Below are positions 45,882 to 55,614 of a DNA stretch of 64,000 nt, piece by piece (within the stretch, counting starts at the first letter, position 1; each line of letters begins with the position of its first letter). The stretch is from Larix kaempferi. Lineage: Eukaryota > Streptophyta > Pinopsida > Pinales > Pinaceae. The notes under the pieces were generated by a model. The model did not search any database. It was not told the DNA's origin and saw only the letters and a list, made by a program, of their open reading frames with translations. The DNA lies in NCBI GenBank assembly GCA_027924585.1, contig BSBM01001138.1:6620001-6684000 (forward strand), given 5' to 3'. Made by a program: the position numbers and the translations under genes.

Positions 45882-47159
45882 ACTCTGTAGTATGGCTGCA
45901 TTTAGCTGATTTTGTTCTTCCTAAGTTTTAATCATCCTTTCATTATCTTCCCTACAGCTTTGCAACTCCACCCTGAGGCTTCTCATGGTGGATGCAATAC
46001 CTGGAGGAGTCTCTTGATTTCTTCTCCCATTAGATTATGTTTCAGCATTTTCAACATGTATGTTCTCCCCCATGGCATCTATCTCAGGCTCATAAGGATC
46101 TTGTGCATCATCCATGATGTCGATTTTCTTGGCCCAACCAAGATTCAAAACTCTCTGACTGTATTATCTAGAGTGCTACCCTACTGTAACTGTGACTTTG
46201 TGAAATGTGTTCATCAACACAATTGTTAGCTGCATTATATTCTCAGAAATTCACAAATTACTTCATGCACGTGGGAAAATATTACGTTGACAATTTGTCA
46301 AATCACAATCAACGACGTATGAGGGGAAAAAAAAAGGGGGTCAAGGGGGCTTTCCCCCTTGTGGCAACGGGCGGTTCGCTAAACGCTCCCGCAATTGCGG
46401 GGCGGTTGGCTGAAGCCTTCCGCAATTGCGGGGCGGTTGGCTGAAGCCTTCTGCAATTGCGGGGCGGCTGGTGGAATGCTTCCGCAATTGCGGAGCCATT
46501 CGGCGAAGGCTCCCGCAGTTGCGGAGCCATTCGGTGAATGCTGCTGCGGTTTCGGGGCAGTTTGCGGCTTGCCTCCGTTGCGGGGCGGTTCGCCAAACGC
46601 TTCTGAAATTTCGGGGAGGTTCGCGGAAGCCTTCCGCAATTGTGGAACGATTCACTGAAGCCTTCCGCAGTTGCGGAACGATTCGCCAAAGTCTTTCGCA
46701 GTTGCGGAACGATTCGCCGAAGTCTTCCGTAGTTGCGGAACGATTCGTCGAAGTCTTCCGCAATTGCGGAACGATTCGCAGAATCCTTCCGCAAATTCGG
46801 AAGAGAATTCCTTCCGCAAATTTTGGAAGAGAATTCCTTCCGCAAATTTCGGAACGATTTCCCGAACTCTTCCGCGTTGCGGAACGATTTGCGGAATCTT
46901 TCCGCAGTTTCGGGACAACTTCCCGAATTCTTCCCGAAACAGACTTAAACAAAAATTTCAAAAACACTTAAGAAAATTTTTGAAATCTTCCCTACTTTTA
47001 GTGATGACTGCTGCTGATCAGGAGGTGACTTTACCCCTGTAAACTATCCAACTTAGCCATTTTTAAGGCCCTATATTGCTATCTGTGGTGATCAAGAAGG
47101 AACCTTCCCTCTGACTATAATTGGATTTGGCCCATAGAGGTCCAATGCTGCAACCAACA
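45882..47159 (-). other. chromovirus leader
   Basis: 1.28 kb between PBS and gag. The section next to gag (45900-46300) is ordinary non-coding sequence. The middle is the GC-rich 31-bp array at 46370-46940. Unusually long for a leader. Confidence 0.75.
46370..46940 (-). repeat. 31-bp GC-rich minisatellite in the chromovirus leader
   Basis: About 18 units of 31 bp with a few shortened ones (26-30 bp). Each carries a core like ttccgcaattgcggaa, itself palindromic, and a variable cgattcgc..aag half. Sequence drifts along the array from ggcggttggc to aacgattcgc forms. Since 31 is not a multiple of three and the units lack stop codons, several frames on both strands stay open; these are not genes. 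Confidence 0.95.
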
Positions 47160-47171
47160 GCTCTGATACCA
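47160..47171 (-). other. primer-binding site of the chromovirus
   Basis: gctctgatacca, complement of tggtatcagagc, lies 3 bp from the 5' LTR. Confidence 0.9.
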
Positions 47172-47174
47172 AAA

Positions 47175-48796
47175 TGTAACGTTCCCTCCCATCATACCAG
47201 CATGATCGAGAGGACGTGGTGCTAAAACCGGGCAATTAGCCCCCATTTACTTCTAACTAAGCATTCACACAGTATAAAAATTCATATGGAAATATAAAAT
47301 TATAAGAAAACACAGCGGAATTAAATTCATTAGCACATCCATAATACATTCAAGATATTGATCAAAGAAATAATTGCAAATTTAAAACACAAGGGAATAC
47401 TTATCTTGACAAAGTAGTCCCAAGCAACTGGCTATGCAACTGCAACGTTCCACCCAACCATAGGCCAGTTGTGCTTATCAGCCTCTTGATACAACTGCCA
47501 CCCCCGAGCTGGGCATGATTTCTACAAGGAACCAGGGAACAACAGACTCACACATAGCCAAGCATACACCAAGATGAGCCAAGCCAATCTGCAATTGGGT
47601 TTATCAGGTTGCTAGGACATGGAAGGGAAGAATTGCTAAGCTAGTATGCTCAACCACACAGCTATGGATACCCCTCCCAGATCTATTCAGCTTGGCACTC
47701 ACAATGCCTACACACCCAACACAAGGAAGTATTCTCTTCACTGCCACACAGTCCCTCAAGCCATACCTTCCTTTCTAGTGCTCTCAGGGTGTGCATAGAA
47801 AAGTAGCCAAGGCCCTCTTGATCTTCTTGAGAGGTTACTCCCTCTACTAGGTTTATCAAGCCAATTCTATCCACTACCAGTCCAAGGTTCTTGCTCACAG
47901 GTTCAAATCAAAACTAGGATGCACATCACAATAGAACCACACTTATTGGGCATGGTAAAAGGTTTTTACAGTGAGATACCCAAAGATGGGGTTTTCATTA
48001 GCTTCAAGAAAACGTGGGAAACCCAAAAACGAAACTGGAAAATGGGGAACAACACTGGGAAGCCAAATCCATTTTTAGAAAAACGTCCATGGACATTCTG
48101 GGGCAAAAACGGCCTCCATAACAGTCCCCAAATTGTGGCCCTTCTCTCCCAGCTACTGTATATACAAAAACGAACTCCCAGGCATGGAAAAATGCAGAGA
48201 ATGGATGAAAAACGTGTAGGGAAAGACCCAACTAGCTCCAACTGCGTGAGAGATGAAAGACTAACTGTTCAGAATCCCTTTGGGCACCATTTCGTGGGTG
48301 TTTTCTTGCCCAAGGAGACAAAACACGATTTCTCAGGTTGATGGCTTGCCCATGCACGAAATTGGCTGCCATACCTCTTCATTCCCAAGGCATTAACTGC
48401 CTCAACCAATTCTTGGAAGAATTAAATGATTGGGTCCATAACCCAAAATGGGTAGTTGGTGGTTTATGGGTTTTCTCATTGACACATGGATTAACACCAT
48501 TGGCTCAAGGTTTGAATAATTTCCCTCCCTATTCCTTGTAGTGATCATGCCCCATCTCTTTTGTTGCATTGCATAGCTAGCTGTGGGTTTTTCCATTAAA
48601 ATTCGTATTTACATGATGTCTTATTTACATTGTGCCCATCTCGCACAAGAACCATAGGCATCTATTTTTAATTGCCGATACATAAGATGCTAAATCAATG
48701 GTGAGGCCTTGGCCTTGAGCTCCTCACCATGATCAAATTACAATATTTACATCATTTACGATTTAATACAAAGGGGGTCAAAATGGGGACATTACA
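47175..48796 (-). repeat. chromovirus 5' LTR
   Basis: 1622 bp. Ends ggacattaca, followed by the aaggt duplication and then by a 65-bp repeat of this junction. Confidence 0.95.
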
Positions 48797-48916
48797 AAGG
48801 TGTCCAAAACAAACATACCTATGGATATTTAGCTTCCACAATCATACCTATGGACATTACAAAGGTGTCCAAAACAAACATACCTATGGATATTTAGCTT
48901 CCACAATCATGCCAAC
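48787..48916. repeat. 65-bp tandem duplication spanning the LTR/flank junction
   Basis: ggacattacaaaggtgtcc begins at 48787 and again at 48852. Both copies run on through tacctatggatatttagc and cttccacaatcat. The unit includes the LTR end, the aaggt duplication and the adjacent hAT exon end, so it arose after the Gypsy inserted. Confidence 0.9.
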
Positions 48917-49970
48917 AACGTTGCAAATAAGTGCATTGTCCGTGATGATTTGCACACAAGAATCAACACCTACTTCTTCAATGGTTTTGATGAATAACTC
49001 ACCCATATACTGTGCATCCCTATATTTCCCAAGAGCATCCACCGCTTTCAAGAACACCGTTCCATTTTGGGAAGATACCATGAAATTGATAAGTGGATGG
49101 CGTGTTGGATCCGTCCATATATCAGAAACAATATTCACACCGGATGAGGGCCATGTTGATCTAATTGGCTCAAGAATTTTATCCACCTCCTTCTTTGCTT
49201 TAACCAACAATGTGGTTCTAAGCTTCTTCGAACCAATGTATTCTTTGAGGCACATAACCGCTTGGAGCTCGTTCAATGAGACTTCGACACATCTCAATAA
49301 ACAATGGTGACCTTGCAACATTGAATGAGATGATGTTGAGGTAGAAAAAGAATGCAAGGGTAAGGTCCACCTCTTCTCGTGCCTCTTGTTGAAAAATGCT
49401 ATCCATTGGACCAACTTGGAGATGGCCTCTTTCTTGTTTGATGAGTATCCCCACTCCCATATCTGCTAGGTGGAAATGGAGGCCTAGTGCTAGAGGATTT
49501 CCTCAAGAATGGAAGAGGATCCTTATCTTTTTTCTTTCTTGCTGCTGCCACCTTCCCTAAGCCAGCATGATCCTCTCTTTCCATATCCCTCCTTTGGGTA
49601 ACACTCACTGCTTTACATGAAGAAATCTCACAAGAAGGAAGGGCCAACAAATGTCCCTTAACCCGGTAATATGTGCTCTTGAAATCATTCTTGCAAAAAT
49701 TGCAACTCCAAGTCACATTGCCTACCCCACCAAGCTTTACCCTAGGCCCATCTTTCCTTGTCACATACTTCCACAAAGGGTATTTTTTTCTTGGGATTGT
49801 TGTCTTGCTAAAACAGGGTTAAATGGAGCATGAGGTCCACTAGCAGCAGATGGAGCACTTGAAGGAGGAGTAGAAGAGCTTGTGTTTGGAGGAATAGGAG
49901 GGGAGGCACTAGATGAGGCATTTCTCCCTTTCCTTTTCCCTTTAGCTCATGCCCTAGATGATTGAGACAT
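48884..49970 (-). pseudogene. hAT transposase, N-terminal part (BED finger and DUF659 region)
   Basis: Probable start ATG at 49970 (MSQSSRA, then a TGA probably from CGA). A Ser/Pro-rich stretch is followed by a frameshift. The BED-type zinc finger (~49640-49760) includes WSCNFCKNDFKSTYYRVKGH. Then, across frame changes, come a NVARSPLFIEMCR block and GYVPQRI (~49240). The DUF659 block follows: GVNIVSDIWTD (~49135), RHPLINFM, GTVFLKAVDALGKY, ending IITDNALIC and VEAKYP at 48884. The exon would end at ccatag|gtatgt (48884/48883), and the C-terminal exon resumes VFWTPC at ~39693. The in-frame TAG at the junction replaces the residue between KYP and VFWTPC. DUF659 carries part of the hAT catalytic fold. 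Confidence 0.85.
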
Positions 49971-50059
49971 TCTCTTTCTTGTTTGATGGTTAAGCTTGCA
50001 ATCCTCTCCATAAATCCACCCCCAATGCACTTTGAATCCCTTGGAAATCGTTCAAATCT

Positions 50060-50361
50060 TCTTCACCTGCACATAAAAATCACTCTCAAGCTTCTCCACA
50101 CTTGCAAATGACAAAAAAGAAGTGAAATTTTGTTTTTAAAGTAACCCTGGGGGGGCTTTTCCATGGTTTCCGTGTCTTGGAATCGGGACACGAGTCGCAC
50201 AGTCGAGGACACGATGGGAAATTGTGTCTGACATGATTTTTTATCATGTCCTGATTTCAGACAGAATTAAAAGTCATGTCTAACACGATTTCCCATCGTG
50301 TCTGTGTCCGACATGACCCCAGGGGACACAAGGGGCATTTTGGACGTGTCCGGTTTCTGAG
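50060..50361 (-). repeat. 5' end of the hAT element with subterminal gacacg repeats
   Basis: Contains many cgtgtc/gacacg motifs, some paired as short inverted repeats (gacacgatgggaaat and atttcccatcgtgtc). They end at the right TIR. No promoter is identified with confidence. Confidence 0.7.
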
Positions 50362-50469
50362 TTTATGGATTAGTTTTTCCATCTACTGAGATAACACAAT
50401 TTGGGAGTGGGGGGATCCATCAGTTGTTCAAGAATTCCTCTGACAGGAACAAAGTAGTAAGACTTCAAA

Positions 50470-50900
50470 ATGAGAATATTTCTAAATCTTGGTCATATGC
50501 TCACTTGCACGAGAGATGAAAATGGAGGTTCGCTCGTGAATGCTTGTGATCTATCACACATGTTCCTAGGTTTTAATCTAGACCATTCACGTCAAGGAAC
50601 AAGCATGAGAGATGGAAAGGGAGGTATGCTTGTGAATGGCCAAGATATATCGCACATGTTCCCATCTTTTAATTTGGGCCATTTGCGCTATGGAACAAGC
50701 TCGAGAGATGGAAAAGGGAGTTTGCTCGCTAATGGTTAAGATATATTGCACATGTTTTCATGTTTTAATTTGGGCCATTTGCGCTAAGGAATAAGCATGA
50801 GAGATGGAAAAAGGGGTCCACTCGCTAATGGCCGAAATATATCAATCATGTCCTAGGGTTTTAATCTAGGCCATTTGTGCTAAAGAACAAGCAAAAAGGA
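50470..50900 (+). repeat. 96-bp tandem repeat, about 4.3 units
   Basis: Units contain gagagatgga, aatg..aagatatatc, cacatgtt and tttaat.tgggccatt at about 96-98-bp spacing. Because 96 is a multiple of three, the first part (50470-50739) reads an 89-codon frame with a 32-residue repeat. No known domain; later units have stops. Treated as a repeat, not a gene. Confidence 0.8.
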
Positions 50901-51233
50901 TATAAAGGGGATTCCACCTTGCCACCTCAACTAGAATCTCAAATAAGACTCACCTGCCAATGAAACAATGAATGGGTTAGACTTGTTCTTGTCAGCTTAT
51001 AACTGCCAATGATAAAAGGACATGTGTTCCTTTGGCTCGTACAAAAATTCCCAAAATGTCAGCTTGTCTCCTTCACGTGTTTGGAGGAAAGAACATATGG
51101 AACGTTTGAAGGAGCTATCAAAGGTGGATTGCTAATCAATTGTTCTCATCCAACGGCCCCTGTGTACTCACAATAAGAGTGGCTTTAAGTGCAAATGGAG
51201 ATATTAAAGGAAAACAAGTCAAGAGCTCTATTC
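50901..51233. other. unassigned sequence
   Basis: Nothing recognised between the tandem repeat and the solo LTR. Confidence 0.5.
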
Positions 51234-51238
51234 CTACC

Positions 51239-51818
51239 TGTAATATTTTCTACTTTTAATCAATATTATCTAGGATCTTAATTGAAAGAATAACAAGCAT
51301 AACACAAGAGACACAAAGATTTTCCTCAGGGAAACCATAAAGGATAAAACCCTGCAACTTCCTCATAGATAGAATCGTCACCAATACAATATCACAAAAT
51401 GGAAAACCCCAAAACAAGATAGTTGCAACTCTCTGTCTTTCTCCTGTGCGAACTTGTCTTCTCTCTCTCACTTATGCGAACTCAAGTGAGTGAGTGTGTG
51501 TCCAAATGAGAGAGCCTTGCTCTCTATTTATACTTTACTTTTGGGGTGACCTTTTAACTTACTGGGTCGGCCTCAACTAAACTGACTGGGTCGACTTCTC
51601 TAGGATACTTAATAATACAATTACATTTGACCTTTTGGGGATATATTGCCCCGACTTACAATGGAGGCTTTTACCTCAATGACCTAGTATGACTAAGCAT
51701 AATAATGACATCCCCGAACGGAGGAAAAACATCTTCGTTGGAGGTACAAATAAAATACAATAATAATAACAATATAAAATACAAGGGAATATCTTCCGAA
51801 ATTACAATTAGAACAACA
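51239..51818 (-). mobile_element. solo Copia LTR related to Copia-2
   Basis: 580 bp, tgtaatatt...agaacaaca in plus orientation, with a perfect 5-bp duplication ctacc (51234-51238, 51819-51823). It shares acacaagagacacaaagatt and other blocks with the Copia-2 LTR and has the TATA hairpin at 51504-51529. It is the product of recombination between the LTRs of one insertion. Confidence 0.9.
51504..51529 (-). promoter_or_regulatory. TATA-associated inverted repeat in the solo LTR
   Basis: The arms aaatgagagagc and gctctctattt pair with one bulged base around ctt. Third member of the hairpin set. Confidence 0.6.
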
Positions 51819-51823
51819 CTACC

Positions 51824-53306
51824 CACTCCAAAAGCTGCTATGGCCATATGTGTGAAGATCAAGGGAGTGCGAAATAAACACCATTTCCACCCATTTCTTC
51901 ACCAAATGATTATTTCTAGTTGAGCAAGATGCATTTGGCATATAGAAAGGGGGAATTTGTGGCTATTTTGGCGGCATCTAGCCAATTAAAGATTACGATG
52001 AGCTACCAAGAAAGCCAATATAGGAAGAAAAAGAGAAAATTATAGCAGCTCCAAATTTGTCTGTGAATTTGGCAAAGGGCCTCAAATGCCTCTATTTTCA
52101 TTGAATATGACGCAAAGACAAGCATTCCTATTGGGGGCGAGGGAAAACATTCTAACCCAATTTTTAGGTCTGACATTTCTCTCCCAGCAGACTATAAAGG
52201 AGATATGTTTCTCATTTATAGGAGGGGGAGCAAGTTGTATAGGGTTAGGCTACCAAACTTTTTCTAAGCTCTCTGTAAATGGATCTGCAATCTCAATACG
52301 ATCTCTTCTCTCATTCTCATTCTTTTCTTTGTTGTAGGCATTCTCTAAAACTCCATTTCATGGGAAGGAGAACAATAGGCTCAGAATTGAGATCAAGGGG
52401 TCCCTTCTGGTGCCTCCCATTGTAATCAAGAGAACTGTTCTTCATTTTATTGTGTAAATCAGGATCGAGGCAGATTTTCCAGTAGACTAAGCAATGAAAT
52501 TTCCAAGCCATTTATGCATGTTTCCTTTCATTCTTTGTATTGTATTTCGTTGAATGAATCAGTGGATCTATGTTCATCTTGACCACTTGATTTTTTTCCT
52601 ATTGCAAGCATTTTCTAGATGCAATGTGTTACTGAATGAACTAGCAGGGATAGTGTATGGCAAGCATGTATGTAAGGAATCGTGACACAATGTCACCTCA
52701 GTCATGTTCCTTAAAATTCTTTGGAAAGAGTATCCCCAAGGGGAAGAACCCTTTACTATACCTGCAAGAGATGGAAAAACCAAGGCCAATTTCTTCATAT
52801 GCAATTGTATTAATGACCAGTGCCTTGGATAAGGAGTTAAAGTAGACAAGAGTGCTTAGGAAACAGGATTTTAGCAGAGATTAACTCTAAGTTAGCTCTA
52901 TCTATCCAATCAGTTATGTTATTGCAATAAGCATATGTAGGTGCTAAGAATTAGCAGTTATATAACCATGGACATTTGCCTTCACATTAGTTTTAAAATG
53001 TAGGTGGAGCATTCAACAGTGTTATTATTTGCATCAACTAACATAAAATTTTGGCAACTGAAACGAGAATGTTGTCAAAAATTTGTAAACATTACCAACA
53101 CCAAACCACTTCAATATGATATCAGTGTAACTCAACAATAGCTCTATTTCTGTGTTGTATAATTATCAGTTGTAGGACAAGGAAGGAGTGAATATGATAG
53201 TGGATCAATACTTACAACTTGGACTTAGATTAACACTTTCAATCAGTAATGAATTTATTTGTTTCATAATAATTGCAAGGTAATTAAACCATTTATTGTA
53301 GCAGTG
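51824..53306. other. unassigned sequence with short ORFs
   Basis: The longest open frame (52086-52337) encodes no recognised domain. actataaagg near 52190 looks like a TATA box but no gene or LTR border could be tied to it. Confidence 0.4.
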
Positions 53307-53840
53307 ACCAGTCAAAGATATAGCAGCATTCAGAATCAAACTTTATTTAAAAGTAAATAACACCAAATAAAAGTCATTCATAATGAATTTATTTTTATAA
53401 TAGAAAAATCTGAATGCATGCGAATACGGTGGAGAAACCTAAGTAATAATACGAAAATATTTCACCATTGTCTACCTCACTAAGCGCCGAATAATTGAGA
53501 AATTTATCGTGGATCTGAATACGATGGAGAAACATTATTAATAATACGAATACATTTCACCATTGCTTACCTTTTTTTATCACCTAAAGTCCGTTTAGTT
53601 GCAACGTTGGCCACCGTTTGGACGGCTGATTTGTATAGCAGTGTGACAGGGACAACAATCTGCCATGCAATAGCAACCTCAATAACTGTCACCAAGGCCG
53701 AATAATTGACTAACAATCATCATTAAGAACAAAATGTGCTTCAGAGAATCAAACATTATTTGAAAATAAATAACACTAGGTTTCAACAACCAGAAACCCT
53801 TATCAATATAGGAATTCATTCATTATGAATTTCGTTTTAT
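53307..53840. repeat. local direct repeats
   Basis: A ~56-bp unit (gaatacg.tggagaaac..taataatacgaa) occurs at about 53422 and 53517. A larger unit (agaatcaaac.ttatt, aaataacac, then cattatgaattt) occurs at about 53330 and 53745. Non-coding. Confidence 0.65.
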
Positions 53841-53869
53841 GATGGTGATCTAAATTTTCATTAAATATG

Positions 53870-54170
53870 GGAAATGCCAAACAAACAAGTGACATATTCC
53901 ATCCATGTATTTCCTTTCCTCTTCTTATAATTTTTATATAATATAAAATCACCATGGATTTCCTTTTCTCTTTCCATCATTTTTATATAATATAAAATCA
54001 AATATCGTAACATTTTTTTGGGGGGTGATTAACCAATATTCATTTTAAATAGTTGAGTCTAGGCCTTGGTTTTATACTAAAAATATTTAGTGTGAATTTT
54101 TTATATTTATATAATATTTTGAAAGAATGAAAAACACTTTATTTTAAATAATTATTATATTTAAATTTTC
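53870..54170 (+). repeat. flanking direct repeat, left copy
   Basis: Contains gacatattccatcca, tttttatataatataaaatc and gaaagaatgaaaaacacttt, in the same order and orientation as 61693-61935 on the far side of the ~172-bp array. Confidence 0.75.
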
Positions 54171-54179
54171 GATTTATTA

Positions 54180-55053
54180 AGTAAATGGTGTTTTTTAAAA
54201 GTTCATGTTTTTAAGAAATAATATAATTTTTCTTAGAAGTCGTGATTTTTAAAAACAAGGGGTATTAAGCTCTTCCTCTTACCAATTAAGTGTGCAGCCT
54301 ATAAGAAGGTGCGATCACGTAGAATGTGTATACTTTGTTGATTCCATTTATTAAATAAATGACATTTTTTTAAAAGTCATGTTTTAAAAGAAATAATGTA
54401 AATTTTTTAGAAGTCGCGCTTTTTTAAAATGAGGGGTACTAAGATCTTCCTCTTATCGATTGTGAATATACCCCATAATAATGGCACAAAGTTTGGGTAT
54501 AATGTTGGCGAACAAAAGCATTTCTCATCAATTTAGGTATTTTATGTTAACTGCTACTTACCTTTCCTCCAAAAATTATCTTTCAATAGGGTGATGGTCT
54601 AGCAATGGTAACTTGATGGGTTAAGAGTTACGGTGAGCTATCTTAGAAGCTTACTTCATTCCTAAAAAAGATTTGAGGTGGCTAAAATTGATCCAACAAC
54701 AGATCTAGGACAGGTAAGGCCAGGTTATCACTAGTTAATTTACTAGTTGCTAACTAAGCCATCCCAAGCGAACAAGAACTATAATCCCCTAGCCATTGGT
54801 TATAGGCAAACTTGCAGACCTCGTGATGGGAAAAACACATGGAGAGGGAAATAGCTCTGGTTTGTGCAACCTCTAAAAATGTGTGATCATGTAGAATGTG
54901 CTACGTTTTTTATTGGATTTATTAAATAAATGGTGTTTTTAAAAAAGTCATGACTTTTAAAAAATAATGGAATTTTTCTTAGAAGTCACGGTTTTTAAAA
55001 ACAAGGGGTATTAAGATCTTCCTCTTACCAATTGTGTCTACAACCTATAAAAA
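54180..55053. repeat. ~172-bp tandem array, left segment
   Basis: Diverged units with cctataa..ggtgcgatca, gtagaatgtg, tttattaaataaatg and ggggtattaag. Unit marks lie at 54298, 54868 and 55044. A stretch of different sequence (54490-54850) interrupts it. Confidence 0.75.
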
Positions 55054-55599
55054 TGATCCACTTCGGGCCAGGAAGCCGACGGGGACAACAGTTCGACTGA
55101 ATGAGTCGGCTCTGTTATGACGGAAGCATAAGAAAGAGAATAAGCAAGCAAGGTTACACTACGCAAATAAACACAAATACACACAGAAAATATGCAGGAA
55201 TGCGAATTGATCTTCTCTAGTACAGGATGTACAGATCTAGACTGATAAGATGTATATTGCAATAATTTGCATGCTTATATAAAGAGTGCTGAGACGCTTG
55301 GGTTCCTGCCCATTATGTTCAGTTACAAAGAAGTTACAATGGTTCGACAGTTCAACCGTTACGGTCGACTGGAAAACAGAGAGGTGATCTGTCGAAGTTC
55401 AACAGTCGCAAGTCGCAAGATGGTGTTGCGCAAGTCGTAAGTTGACGCTGCATGTCGACGTCGCGAAACTGTGAGGTCGTTGAACGTGTCGAAGGTGCGA
55501 AGTTGTCGAATTCGGAACTCATCAGAGTTGTGTTGACGACGATGACTTGTCGCAGTAGATGTCGGCATTCAACAACAATGCCAACTGCGATATGGATCA
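55054..55599 (-). repeat. 3' LTR of the 55-60 kb Gypsy element
   Basis: In plus orientation tgatccactt...tatggatca, next to the purine tract gacctccttccttaa (complement). Confidence 0.9.
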
Positions 55600-55614
55600 G
55601 ACCTCCTTCCTTAA

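Larger units (their letters stand above)
39823..48796 (-). mobile_element. complete Ty3/Gypsy Tekay-type chromovirus
   Basis: An 8974-bp minus-strand element with TSD aaggt (39818-39822 and 48797-48801). LTRs are 39823-41418 (1596 bp) and 47175-48796 (1622 bp). PBS at 47160-47171 and purine tract at 41419-41431. It has the full gag-pol order with a C-terminal chromodomain. LTRs look alike at most positions; the main difference is a 27-bp stretch absent from the left copy. Gag-pol needs only four small lesions to be explained, so the insertion is fairly young. It sits in the hAT transposon, in what looks like an intron. Confidence 0.95.
37910..50361 (-). mobile_element. complete hAT DNA transposon, split by a chromovirus
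   Basis: An 8-bp target-site duplication tttatgga lies at 37902-37909 and 50362-50369. The terminal inverted repeats are imperfect: ctaagtcacttgacacg and, reversed from the right end, ctcagaaaccggacacg (12 of 17 match). Without the inserted Gypsy and its duplication the element is about 3.5 kb. Both subterminal regions are rich in gacacg/cgtgtc, as in other plant hAT elements. The minus-strand transposase gene has BED, DUF659 and dimerisation parts, all damaged. TSD, TIR, gene and orientation agree. Confidence 0.9.

Noticed and set aside
46309-47042. Several overlapping open frames of 86-208 codons on both strands
   Set aside because: They come from the 31-bp repeat array, which lacks stop codons and cycles through all frames.
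52086-52337. 83-codon ORF considered as a host gene
   Set aside because: No domain, no plausible splice structure, and comparable to chance ORFs nearby.
54590-54650. tRNA-like A-box (tggtctagcaatgg) as another SINE head
   Set aside because: No B-box or tail found, and no second copy visible in the window.
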